Origin: Megaleporinus macrocephalus
Taxonomy: Eukaryota; Chordata; Actinopteri; Characiformes; Anostomidae
Assembly: GCA_021613375.1 (NCBI GenBank)
Contig: CM038727.1
Span: 1,995,481-2,059,480, forward strand
DNA: 64,000 bases
Reading direction: 5' to 3'
A model generated the notes under the pieces. It was not told the DNA's origin. It saw nothing but the letters and a program-made list of their open reading frames with translations, and searched no databases. Positions 35,585 to 46,136 of this stretch are shown here, one piece after another. Both the position numbers and the translations under genes were made by a program. The stretch's first letter is position 1; each line of letters begins with the position of its first letter.

Positions 35585-36190
35585 ACCACCTTCACCTACC
35601 TGTGTACAGGTAAACTGTAACACTACCTTCACCTACCTGTGTACAGGTAAACTGTAACACTACCTTCACCTACCTGTGTACAGGTAAACTGTAACACTAC
35701 CTTCACCTACCTGTGTACAGGTGAACTGTAACACTACCTTCACTCACCTGTGTACAGATAAACTGTAACACTACCTTCACCTACCTGTGTACAGGTAAAC
35801 TGTAATACTACCTTCACCTACCTGTGTACAGGTAAACTGTAATACTACCTTCACCTACCTGTGTACCGGTAAACTGTAACACTACCTTCACTCACCTGTG
35901 TACAGGTAAACTGTAACACTACCTTCACCTACCTGTGTACAGGTAAACTGTAACACTACCTTCACTCACCTGTGTACAGGTAAACTGTAATACTACCTTC
36001 ACCTACCTGTATACAGGTAAACTGTAACACTACCTTCACCTACCTGTGTACAGGTAAACTGTAACACTACCGTCACCTACCTGTGTACAGGTAAACTGTA
36101 ACACTACCTTCACTCACCTGTGTACAGGTAAACTGTAACACTACCTTCACCTACCTGTGTACAGGTAAACTGTAACACTACCTTCACCTA
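35585..36190 (+). repeat. 37-bp minisatellite (about 16 copies)
   Basis: The unit is TACCTTCACCTACCTGTGTA then CAGGTAAACTGTAACAC. It contains the near-palindrome ACCTGTGTACAGGT and, on the plus strand, ACAG-GTAAAC, which resembles a vertebrate 5' splice site. Main variants are TTCACTCACC for TTCACCTACC and TAATAC for TAACAC. A single diverged unit lies at 19841-19880. Confidence 0.95.
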
Positions 36191-36221
36191 TCGTTACTAT
36201 CACCTGTAGATCCTCTTCAGC

Positions 36222-36835
36222 AGCTTCACCTCCACCAAACGTTTCCTGTAGCTGCTATAAAGATCTGTGGAGCACTGAGGAGGAACGTTGGACCTGCAGA
36301 TGTTCAGATTTCAGTTCCACAGGATTTCTGATACGTTCTGCTTGCATGGGCCTTCTCAGGTCAGCATCTCAACAGGGTTAAGGTCAGGACTCACAGATCT
36401 TCTTCTCGTCCAGTCGTTCTTTAGATGAACACTTGTGTGTTTTGGGTTTACTGTCTTGTCGCATCGTCTCTTCTGCTTGAGGTCTTGAGAACTGCTTTGA
36501 ATTCATTGTTGCCCTCAAAGCTGACAGTAGCGCCCTTGTGCTACTTGTTGATGTTGGAGTGGAGCTGAAAATGAGATTACAACACTGCCATCTAGTGGTC
36601 AGAGGTTTAAACACAACACACAATGATTTACTGAGTCTGCCAGGAATCTGTATCACAAAACATAATACCCGATATTCAATATTTTCGAAATTTTCTTAAA
36701 CCCTTACAGTAAAGCAGCCCCAAACCCTGATACTCCCACCACCATGCTTCACAGCTGGGATGAGGGTTTGGCATTCCATTCCGTGAAGCTTGTGCAACCT
36801 CCTCACAGCCGTTGCTATGAAAGAACGAACCCTCA
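36222..36835 (-). pseudogene. Tc1/mariner transposase relic, catalytic half
   Basis: On the minus strand, in correct order: IPAVKHGGGSIRVWGCF (36713-36765), the second catalytic aspartate in MRQDSKPKTH (GAC at 36453-36455), and SPDLNPVEM with the catalytic Glu at 36368-36370. The distance from the second Asp to the Glu is 85 bp, not a multiple of 3 and shorter than the DD34E spacing, so there are indels. The region 36500-36710 is too decayed to read. It matches 28477-28740 at its left part. Confidence 0.8.
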
Positions 36836-37460
36836 ACGCTCCGGCAACGTTAACGTGGTGTTCTAATGTACCCAGAATGATTTATAGTCTGATATCAAAC
36901 TCTGTATCGTGTGATGTATGAAAACGATCGTTAGCGCAACAGTACAATTCACACCGAGCCTGGCGTCCTTATCAATATACATTTAACCCCCGTGTGCCCC
37001 CCCCCCAGGCTCACTTGTCCGCGACGGCCCCGCAGTCAGGTGACGGAGAGCCGGAAGATGGAGGGGAGAAGCTCCGGCGGTGGGAGCGGAGCCTGGGCGG
37101 TGTCTCCTGCTCCATTAGCCGCTGCTGCCGAACTATTGATGATCTAATTAAAAGCTGTCAGCTTGAAGTGTGTCACATATCCTAACGCCCGTGAATTGAT
37201 AGCCCACATTAATTTTCACTCTTTCAGCCTCACTCCTCGTCTGCGCCGGCTCCACCGCGAGCTCGTATCTGTCACGCCGCTCCGTGCCTCCGCCAGGGTG
37301 CGTGAAGCCGAGCAGGCGCTGTCATTCGCGATTCCTGTTAGGAGCCACTTTGGCACCTTAATTTGATTAAAACGAGGACGAGGCTTCGAGAGAGGATCCG
37401 AGTAAAACCTCCAGCTTTAAAAGAGAGTACAAAACACATCAGGTACCACACCAACCACAG
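36836..37460. other. single-copy island, candidate conserved noncoding DNA at 36990-37390
   Basis: The island has mixed GC-rich and homeodomain-type sequence (GATGATCTAATTAAAAGCTG at 37138, CCACATTAATTTTCACTC at 37204). A C-rich tract followed by CAG at about 36997-37008 mimics a 3' splice acceptor and opens a short frame to 37185, but the peptide has no features I recognise. A conserved noncoding element is the better guess. Confidence 0.3.
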
Positions 37461-38352
37461 CAGGTCCGGTACTGATGTTGAACATTGCTGTGAGGATTTG
37501 ATTGAGTGTTAGTGAGGTCAGGTACTGATGTTGAACACTGATTTGAGGATTTGATTGAGTGTTAATGAGGTCAGGTACTGGTGTTGAACATTGCTGTGAG
37601 GATTTGATTGAGTGTTAGTGAGGTCAGGTACTGATGTTGAACATTGCTGTGAGGATTTGATTGAGTGCTATTGATGTCAGGTACTGATGTTGAACATTGC
37701 TGTGAGGATTTAATTGAGTGTTAGTGAGGTCAGGTACTGATGTTGAACATTCCTGTGAGGATTTGATTGTGTGTTAGTGAGGTCAGGTACTGATAGATTG
37801 CTGTGAGGATTTGATTGAGTGTTAGTGAGGTCAGGTACTGATAGATTGCTGTGAGGATTTGATTGAGTGTTAGTGAGGTCAGGTACTGATGTTGAACATT
37901 GCTGTGAGGATTTGATTGAGTGCTATTGATGTCAGGTACTGATGTTGAACATTGCTGTGAGGATTTAATTGAGTGTTAGTGAGGTCAGGTACTGATGTTG
38001 AACATTCCTGTGAGGATTTGATTGTGTGTTAGTGAGGTCAGGTACTGATAGATTGCTGTGAGGGTTTGATTGAGTGTTAGTGAGGTCAGGTACTGATAGA
38101 TTGCTGTGAGGATTTGATTGAGTGTTAGTGAGGTCAGGTACTGATAGATTGCTGTGAGGATTTGATTGAGTGTTAGTGAGGTCAGGTACTGATGTTGAAC
38201 ATTGCTGTGAGGATTTGATTGAGTGTTAGTGAGGTCAGGTACTGATGTTGAACATTGCTGTGAGGATTTGATTGAGTGTTAGTGAGGTCAGGTACTGATG
38301 TTGAACATTGCTGTGAGGATTTGATTGGGTGTTAGTGAAGTCAGGTACTGAC
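37461..38352. repeat. 53-bp minisatellite with about 254-bp higher-order repeat
   Basis: The unit is GAGGTCAGGTACTGATGTTG, AACATTGCTGTGAGGATTTG, ATTGAGTGTTAGT. A shorter form lacks TGTTGAACA and reads CTGATAGATTGC. The variant GAGTGCTATTGATGTCAGG occurs near 37664 and 37918 and is followed both times by the same series of variant units, so about five units were copied as a block. Confidence 0.93.
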
Positions 38353-38848
38353 TTATTCGTCTGTCCATCATCCATCCATCCACACATACATTCATTTGCC
38401 TATCCATCTATCTACCATTCATTTATTTGTCTACCTATCCATACATTAACCCATTCATATGTCCATCCATTATCCATCCATCCATCAATACACCCATCAA
38501 TACATCCATTTATTCATCCCTTCATCCATATGTCCATCCATCCACCATCCATCCATAAATCCATCCACCATACATTCATTTGTCCATCCATCTATCAATC
38601 AACTATATGTTCACCCATCCCCCATCCATCCATCTGTCTATTCATCCATCAATCCATCCATTTATACATTCATTTGTCCATCCATCCATCAATTAACCAT
38701 ATGTCCATCCATCCACTATACATTAATTTGTCTATCAATCAATTAATCTATCCACCGATCCATCCATCTACCCATTCACATGTCCATCCATCCATCCATC
38801 CATCAGTACACCCATGAATACATCCATACATCCATCCCTCCATTCATC
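38353..38848. repeat. degenerate (CATC)n tetranucleotide block
   Basis: Imperfect CATC/CATT repeats mixed with TATC and AATC. The open frames of Ser/Ile/His/Pro type here are artefacts. Confidence 0.93.
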
Positions 38849-39453
38849 TAAGGTACTTTGAATGTCCACAGTGTTAGATGTTTTATAAACTTCTATCTAT
38901 CTTTCTTCTCTCCTATCGTTCTATCTATCTGTACACAGATAAGTCATTGTTCTCTTTGATTTTGTGATGGATGAAGTTTAGAAGGTTATAGCTCTACTGA
39001 CAGGTTTGACCAGGCCCATGTCTTTCTTCTGTACTGCATTATCTCTCCGTCTGAAAGCGCTGACCAGTCAACAATACTGTCAAAAGATTCATTTGACACA
39101 GAAAATGCCCGCTGTCTCCGGCCAGCCAGGGTCACTCCGCCACTCTTTCAAAAAGAAGGACATCACTGCAGCTCTAAATGGCAGCTTCTGTCTCCACAGA
39201 GCTGAACTATGAGACTAACGTGAAGGTTCTCTAGGTTCTCTAATCAAATCTCACTGCCGCCTTCCTGGAGGCAATGACATGCGACTGGTCAGCCAGTCAT
39301 GGGTGTTGGTCAGAAGTTGGCTGTGAGGTGCTGAGGGTGATGTGGGAGTCCGAAATCTTTTCTTTTCTTTTCTTTTCCTTTATTAGATGTTCAATCAGAG
39401 GCGTTCTATTTCCTGAAGCCTGTCAGTTGAATCAGGTTCACAATACTGTCAGG

Positions 39454-39458
<5 letters not shown>
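38849..39458. other. single-copy DNA, no gene seen
   Basis: No recognised motif; a short TTTTC repeat lies at 39360-39378. Confidence 0.4.
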
Positions 39459-39488
<30 letters not shown>

Positions 39489-39985
39489 GCTCAGTCTCTC
39501 TCTCTCCCACTCTCTCCCTCTCGCTCAGTCTCTCTTTCACTCTCTCTCTCTCTCTCTCTCTCCCTCTCTCTCTCTATCGCTCAGTCTCTCTCTCTCCCAC
39601 TCTCTCCCTCTCGCTCAGTCTCTCTTTCACTCTCTCTCTCTCTCTTTCCCACTCTCTCCCTCTCGCTCAGTCTCTCTTTCACTCTTTCTCCCCCACTATC
39701 TCTCTTTCAGTCCCTATCTTCTTCTCTTGCTCTCTCTTTCTCCAACTCTCTTCCCCAATCTCAGTCTCTCTCTATCGCTCCGCTCCCACCACCGGAGCTT
39801 CTCCCCTCCTCTCTCTCTCCACCTCTCTCATATCCCTCTCTTGTTCTCTGTCTCTCTCTCTCTCCACCTCTCTCATCTCTCTCTCACTCTTATCCCCTCT
39901 CTCTCACTCTTGTTCTCTCTCTCTCTCCACCTCTAACATCTATCTCTCTCCACCTCTCTCATCTCTCATCTCTCTCTCTCTCTCT
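39459..39985. repeat. (TC)n block with longer internal repeat
   Basis: TC-rich tract. A block with CTATCGCTCAGTCTC, CCCACTCTCTCCCTC, TCGCTCAGTCTCTCTTTCAC occurs at about 39484-39545 and again at about 39573-39635. The right half is more varied. Confidence 0.95.
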
Positions 39986-40189
39986 GCAGAAGTGGATCAA
40001 TATTATGATCAGTAGGGTGGAACTCACCCCTCACACTTCTCAGCTTGTCACAAACCCACCCACCTCTCACACCTGCGGGGGAGCACACACACAAATATCA
40101 GTTCAACTGGCAACACTCTATTTCGGTGGTCCCCCTATAGATCATGAGTAAAGTAAGAAATTGTCCTTTTTGTCCTTGAAATCCACCTG
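39986..40189. other. short spacer, no gene seen
   Basis: Nothing recognised. Confidence 0.4.
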
Positions 40190-41120
40190 GAAAACTATAG
40201 CAATAACTTAGAAATACCATAGTAATGACCTGGCATACTATATCAGTAGTCTAGAAATACTTTGGTAACCACCTGGAACACTATAGCAATTGCCTAGATA
40301 TACCTTAGTAACCACCTGGAAAACTATAGCAATAGCTTAGAAATACATTAGTAACCACCTGCTGTCCCATAGCAACAGCCTACTTTAACAAACACTTTGG
40401 GTACTATGGTAACGGCTTGACAAGACCTTAGCAGCCAGCTAGGATACCATAGATATAGCCTATAGCAACACCTTAGCAGCCAGCTGAAATACTATAGCAA
40501 TAGGCTTGATGTACATTAGCAACCACCTTGTGTCCAATAGCAACAGTCTACCATAACAAACACTTTGGGTACCATGGTAATGGCTTGACAAGACTTTAGC
40601 AGCCAGCTAGGACACCATAGATATAGCCTAGCAACATCGACATACATTAGCAACCACCTTGTGTCCCATAGCAACAGTCTACCTTAAAAGACACTTTTAG
40701 GATGGCTTAGGAGCCATCTGGGATACCACAGCTATAGCCTAACAACACCTTAGCAACCACCTGGAATGCTATAGTAGTAGTCTAGAAATACCTTAGCCAA
40801 TACCTAGTGTCCCGTAGCAACTGCTTACCTTAACAAACACTTTTGACCTTAGCAGTCAGCTAGGACACCATAGGTGTAGAATTGCAACATCTTAGCAACC
40901 ACCTGGAATTCTACAGCAATAGTCTAGAAATACCTTAGCAACCTTGTGTCCCATAGCAACTGTCTACGTTAAGAAATACATTTGATTTTAGCAGCTAGGA
41001 TACCGTAACAACAGCATAGCAACACCTTAGGGAACATTTAACAATAGCAACCAACACCCTGCGTCTGAATACATTAATAACTGCATAATAAGCACTTAGT
41101 AACCACTTGGAATACTATAT
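40190..41120. repeat. decayed compound tandem repeat, left part
   Basis: Loose repeats of CTTAGCAACCACCTGGAATA, CTATAGCAATAGTCTAGAAA and a second type with TGTCCCATAGCAACAGTCTA, CCTTAACAAACACTTTGG and AGACCTTAGCAGCCAGCTAG. Unit types alternate in a cycle of roughly 170 bp. Divergence between copies is high, so the array is old. The same repeat resumes at 42416-43225. Confidence 0.85.
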
Positions 41121-41130
41121 CACTATGTAT

Positions 41131-41245
41131 ATAAAGGTAAAGGTTCTTCACAGTGATGCTATAGAAGAACCACTTTGGCTCCATAAGGAATCTTTCGGTT
41201 TTATGGTTCCACTGAAAGTTCTGTGAGGAACCGAAAGTGACATCT
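41131..41245. repeat. short inverted-repeat element with GGTTCT/AGAACC motifs
   Basis: AAAGGTTCTTCACAGTGATG, AGAAGAACCACTTTGGCTCC and GGTTCCACTGAAAGTTCTGT with GAGGAACC resemble a common type of short foldback repeat in fish genomes. This is recognised by motif only. Confidence 0.4.
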
Positions 41246-42059
41246 CTTCCTAACAAAATCCTCAGATAATAAAAGAGAGAGGTTCTGTTCTGCCAGAGAA
41301 GAACAAAGAGCTGACATTACTCGCGTTGAGCGTGAGGGACAGGCTCGGGCGGGGCTGTGCGGGTCAGTCTCTGTGTGCTACATTAACAGAGGAATCGCCC
41401 CGTAACTGCCTCGCAGGGATCCGGCAGCCTGCACCGCTCCAAATCAAACACTGTGACAAACGCCAGTGACCACATCAACCCCTGTCACTCGGCCACCCGC
41501 CGCCTGCTGACCGCTCTCCTCCGCCGAGAGGCTCCCCAGGGCCCCACTCGACAATCAAGCAGGCAGTGTCCGGCGATGTGGTGTTGGCCGAGGGAGCAGA
41601 GGGCAAAGCGAGCAGACAAAAGTTTGGATCCCGCTTGATTTACTCGACCGAAGTTCTGGAACTTGTGGAGAGCGGTGCTGATAAATAACTCATTTCTTGT
41701 TTGTTTGGCTCTTCTTTTAAGGTGGACTGTGACGTGAAGCACCTCTCAGTACTGCGGCCTGTATTAAAGTGTGAGCAGGTTTATTCTGAGGAGAGTAATA
41801 GAACATATGGTGGTTTAGTGGGGAGGCAGGGCTGCTATAGGTTTCACTCTCTCCTCAGTATATATGGGAATACTAGAGTATAATAAGATAAGCCTTCTAT
41901 CAGCTGCAGCATTATCTTAGCTAAGAACCAAATATTATTTTTTATTTTTTACTTTTATTTTTTATTTTTAATTATAAAAAAGGGAATAAATTACTTTAAT
42001 TTTATTTACTTATATTATTATACTTTAAATATTTTGTATATATTTTTATTATATCTTTT
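41246..42059. other. single-copy island, then AT-rich DNA
   Basis: 41290-41690 is GC-rich, non-repetitive and could be conserved noncoding DNA; overlapping open frames on both strands (41453-41638 and 41485-41742) do not look like exons. From about 41900 the sequence is A/T-rich low complexity. Confidence 0.3.
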
Positions 42060-42175
42060 TTTTTGTTATCTTTATTGGTGAATGGAGGAACAGCAAAGTA
42101 AGAATTTCATTGTACAACTGTCTATTTCTGCTGTGCATATGACAATAAAACTCTTTAATCTTGAATCTTGAATTA
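42060..42175 (+). mobile_element. LINE 3' end with CTTGAAT tail
   Basis: AAAGTAAGAATTTCATTGTA, GCATATGACAATAAAACTCT and the short repeated tail TCTTTAATCTTGAATCTTGAA match the 3' ends seen on many fish LINE copies. There is no coding part upstream, so it is a strongly 5'-truncated copy. Confidence 0.65.
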
Positions 42176-42415
42176 GTGCAGTTATGACTAAATTCATCCC
42201 CAACATGGCTTTAAGGGCACATGTTATTGATCTGGTTGGTGTGATAATAAAAAATAAAAAATGGAGTTTCAATTAAAATAAAAAGACAGTCACAACCTGA
42301 GCTTTTGATTTCAAGCAAAGAAAACAAATATACAATGTGAGCCAAATAATAAATAAATTAATTAAAAGTTCAATCTTTAAAAATAAAATTACTACATTTT
42401 AATCCTAACATAGAG
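42176..42415. other. AT-rich DNA, no gene seen
   Basis: Nothing recognised; A-rich. Confidence 0.4.
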
Positions 42416-43225
42416 CCCTGGCCCCCATTGGTGTCCAATAGCAACAGCCTACCTTAACAAACACTTGATAAGACCTTAGCAGCTGGCTAGAATACCATAG
42501 CAATACTTTAGCAAACACATGGAATACTACAGCATTGGTCTAAGAATCCCATAGCAACCACCTGGAATACTATAGCAACAGCCTAGAAATACCTTAGCAA
42601 CCACCTGGTGTCCCATAGAAACAGTCTACCTTAACAAACACTTTGGCTACCATGGCACCAGCTTAATAAGACCTTAGCAGCCAGCTAGAATACCATAGCA
42701 ATATTTTAGCAACACTCTAGCAACCACCTGGAATACAGCAGAAGTCTAGAAATACCTTAACAACCAACTTGTGTTTTATAGCAACGTTCCACCTCAACAA
42801 ACACGTTGGCAACTGAGGCAACAACAAGAACCTTAGCAGCCAACTAGGATACCATAGCAATATATTACACAATAAGAACCACCTGAAACACTACAGCCAT
42901 GGTCTAGAAATACCACAGCAATCACCTGGTGTCCCATAGAAACAGTCTACCTTAATAAACACTTTGTCTAGCATTGCAACAGCTTGACAAGACCTTAGCT
43001 AAGACCCAGCTAAGATACAATAGCAATAGTGTAGCAACACCTTAGCAACCACCTGGAATACTTCAGCAGAAGTCTAAAAAATAATTTAAGAACCACCTTG
43101 TGTTTTATAGGAACACCCTATCTTAAAAAACACTTTGGTTACCATGGCAACGGCTTGACACCACCTTAGCAGCCAGCTAAGTTACCATAGCAATAGTTTA
43201 GCAACACCTTAGCAACCGATGGCTG
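42416..43225. repeat. decayed compound tandem repeat, right part
   Basis: Continuation of the 40190-41120 repeat in the same orientation (GTGTCCAATAGCAACAGCCT, CCTTAGCAACCACCTGGTGT, CAGCCAGCTAGAATACCATA). About 1.3 kb of unrelated DNA separates the two parts. Confidence 0.85.
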
Positions 43226-43322
43226 CTGACTGCTGGCTGCATGCAGTCTGTTAGAGCTTCAGGACACCTACACCAGCAGGGTGAAGAAACTTGCTGGCCA
43301 AATTACAGCTGACCGCCCTATG

Positions 43323-44084
43323 GTGTTGCTCATACTGTTACTCTCAGTGACCACAGTGGTCACCCTGCACTTCACACTCATACTGTTACTCTCAGTGACC
43401 ACAGTGGTCACCCTGCACTTCACACTCATACTGTTAATCTCAGTGACCACAGTGGTCACCCTGCACTTCAAACTCATACTGTTACTCTCAGTGACCACAG
43501 TGGTCACCCTGCACTTCATACTCATACTGTTACTCTCAGTGACCACAGTGGTCACCCTGCACTTCAAACTCATACTGTTACTCTCAGTGACCACAGTGGT
43601 CACCCTGCACTTCACACTCATACTGTTACTCTCAGTGACCACAGTGGTCACCCTGCACTTCACACTCATACTGTTACTCTCAGTGACCACAGTGGTCACC
43701 CTGCACTTCACACTCATACTGTTACTCTCAGTGACCACAGTGGTCACCCTGCACTTCAAACTCATACTGTTACTCTCAGTGACCACAGTGGTCACCCTGC
43801 ACTTCATACTCATACTGTTACTCTCAGTGACCACAGTGGTCACCCTGCACTTCACACTCATACTGTTACTCTCAGTGACTACAGTGGTCACCCTGCACTT
43901 CATACTTATACTGTTACTCTCAGTGACCACAGTGGTCACCCTGCACTTCATACTCATACTGTTACTCTCAGTGACCACAGTGGTCACCCTGCACTTCAAA
44001 CTTATACTGTTACTCTCAGTGACCACAGTGATCACCCTGCACTTCAAACTTATACTGTTACTCTCAGTGACCACATCCTTTATT
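43323..44084. repeat. 48-bp palindrome-bearing minisatellite (about 16 copies)
   Basis: The unit is CTCATACTGTTACTCTCAGT, GACCACAGTGGTCACCCTGC, ACTTCAAA. It holds a perfect 17-bp palindrome GTGACCACAGTGGTCAC in nearly every copy; the copy near 43878 has GACTACAGTGG, that near 44023 has GTGATCAC, and the last copy is truncated after GACCACA. Because 48 is a multiple of 3 and the unit lacks stops, both strands read open for about 270 codons (43268-44074 minus, 43281-44108 plus), with 16-residue repeats. I do not call it a gene. Confidence 0.95.
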
Positions 44085-44410
44085 GTCTCGTACGGTACGT
44101 TTCTCTAAGTGTGATATTGTTCTTGTTACTTGTACTCGAGGGTGCATGTAAAGGCAGATTGATTGAACGTAAACAATAAGTGATATAATCAGAGTTTTAG
44201 AGATTTGGTTAAAATTAGATTTTTAGTTGTGATTGAAATTTGATGAATGACCAGAAAGGGATGTGTTCTGTGATAAACACTGATTCTAATACGTTCATGA
44301 ATGATGCCGATGACCTCCTGGTACCAGAACTCCCCCGCAACAACAACTCTGATGATAAGAGCTGTAAGAGCTTTCACATACTCTCAGGGACATTATTATA
44401 GATATATATA
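44085..44410. other. single-copy DNA, no gene seen
   Basis: No recognised motif. Confidence 0.4.
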
Positions 44411-44778
44411 CAGGGGTTGGACAATGAAACTAAAAGGAGGTTTCATGGCTAAATTGGACCAGTCTGGTGGCCAGTCTTCATTAACTGCACCAGTAAGAGC
44501 AGAGTGTGAGGTTCAGTTAGCAGGTAAGAGACAGTTTAGATCAAAATATTACAATAACACAACATTATGGGACGTACCAGAGTTCAAAAGAGGACAAACT
44601 GTTGGTGCACGTCTTGCTGGCGCATCTGTGACCAAGACAGCAAGTCTTTGTGATGTGTGAAGAGCCACGGTATCCAGGGTAACGTCAGCAGACCACCAAG
44701 AAGGACCAACCACATCCAACAGGATTAACTGTGGACGCAAGAGGAAGCTGTCTGAGAGGGATGTTGGGGTGCTAAACG
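44411..44778 (+). pseudogene. Tc1-like element, 5' end and transposase N-terminus
   Basis: The terminus CAGGGGTTGGACAATGAAAC is preceded by TA. The DNA-binding region then reads FKRGQTVGARLAGASVTKTA, SLCDV, a stop (TGA at about 44657), RATVSRV and, after an indel region, [16 protein letters not shown]. This is a third Tc1 family within the window, distinct from the 6618/24020 and 28477/36222 families. The copy ends at a TA run. Confidence 0.85.
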
Positions 44779-44779
44779 A

Positions 44780-44781
<2 letters not shown>

Positions 44782-44865
<84 letters not shown>
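44782..44865. repeat. (TA)n microsatellite
   Basis: 42 TA dinucleotides where the Tc1-like fragment breaks off. Confidence 0.97.
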
Positions 44866-44867
<2 letters not shown>

Positions 44868-44959
44868 ACTCTGTTCCAGAATGTCTGGTCCGATTGTGTG
44901 ATTAAGGCTTGTATACAGCTTTTTGATTGGATGCATGGATTCTGGATAGCAGTGGAATT

Positions 44960-45296
44960 TCCATGATTTTTTTCCCATAGAGAATGAATGGGATAGAAGA
45001 TTATAACGGTGATATAAGGTACTTCCACTCAACCAACAGACAGCGTTTCACATACACTGACTCAGGACAGACCGCCAACCAAGACTGCAGTGTTGCTTTG
45101 ACCTGCATTCGTCTGTTAGTTGTTTCTTTCCATCCCTCTTTTTCCCCCCATACACTCCCATTCATTTTTGAGCACAGCCAAACATTATGGCTTTGTTCAA
45201 TGTACAGCCTCCAAACTGCCTGTACTCACTCAGAGCAGACCCCCAAACTTTATTCCACTGACATTCTGAACGGCACTCCTCTACTTGTCATTTATT
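44960..45296 (-). repeat. dispersed repeat R1, inverted copy
   Basis: Reverse complement matches 10205-10550 over most of its length: CCATAGAGAATGAATGGGAT, ACATACACTGACTCAGGACA, ACTGCCTGTACTCACTCAGA. In this copy R1 is followed closely by R2. Confidence 0.75.
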
Positions 45297-45370
45297 CAAC
45301 TGCTCAAGCTCTGCTTTTTTCAATCAGTATTAATAGAGTGAGTAGTGATTTTACATCACTCCATACGTCA

Positions 45371-45691
45371 GTGTGTTTATTTAACTCTTTCCAAGCTTCT
45401 CCTAAACAACCCAGTATTATTATCAGTTCTCATCTAATACCTGCTTTGACTGCTCAGTACTTCTTTAAGCTAAATCAAGATTTGCTGCTGAAGGAACTGA
45501 ACACATTCATACAATGTCTGGGGCGTCCAGGAGAAATCTGGAACCTAACTTTGTTCTTCAAACTGGATCAAGATCTGATCTACTTCTCTCACAATAACAT
45601 ATTCATGTTACTTTGTATTGTATGTCTGATTATTTACATCTGTTCTAATCAGATCTGCTGATCTTACTGGTGATCAGACACTTATTGATCA
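45371..45691 (-). repeat. dispersed repeat R2, inverted copy
   Basis: Reverse complement of 21174-21504: TCTGGGGCGTCCAGGAGAAA, CTTCAAACTGGATCAAGATC, TAATCAGATCTGCTGATCTT. The open frame 44984-45661 runs through R1 and R2 and has no protein-family motif. Confidence 0.85.
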
Positions 45692-46136
45692 GATGAAGGG
45701 GCCACAGTAGTGTACATGGGTTACTTGTTCTAAATGAGAAAGTTGTCTCCAGGCTTGGGAGAGGAGATGTGGGCTCTGCCTCTTATTGTCTGTGCATGTG
45801 CTCTGTCTGTATTATAATTATAATCATCACTGTGCAAACTTCCACTCAGACGGCCTGCAGTTCGACGAGGAGCTTCTCACCGTGAAGCGACAGCTAGATT
45901 GATGGTTAACAGCCCTGTTTTTTTAGCAGAAGCAGTGAATTGTGGGTTGCTACTGTCCTTTAGGGGTAGATAAGGATGCTGTGCCTCCTGCTGACACCCA
46001 GCATCGCTGCTCTGTTCACGACTCAGATTAACGACGCATTCACGACAGACCAGACGCTTCTGTGAAGAAAATGAGTTTTCCAGCTTAGACATCTTTGTAC
46101 AACTTATATACTGTATATCTATCCCTCCATCAACAC
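45692..46136. other. single-copy DNA, no gene seen
   Basis: No recognised motif. Confidence 0.4.

Noticed and set aside
36994..37185. Short exon after a C-rich acceptor-like tract
   Set aside because: The peptide shows no domain and low-complexity Gly/Glu/Arg; without alignment or RNA data I cannot call it. Kept as a finding to test.
41453..41742. Overlapping frames of 61 and 85 codons on opposite strands
   Set aside because: GC-rich chance frames; no motif, no plausible splice context.
43268..44108. Open frames of 268 codons (minus) and 275 codons (plus) over the same DNA
   Set aside because: Both arise from a 48-bp stop-free repeat; no start context, no flanking exon and no family motif.
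44984..45661. 225-codon plus-strand frame
   Set aside because: It crosses two dispersed repeats (R1 and R2) that are inverted copies of noncoding sequence elsewhere in the window; no protein-family features.
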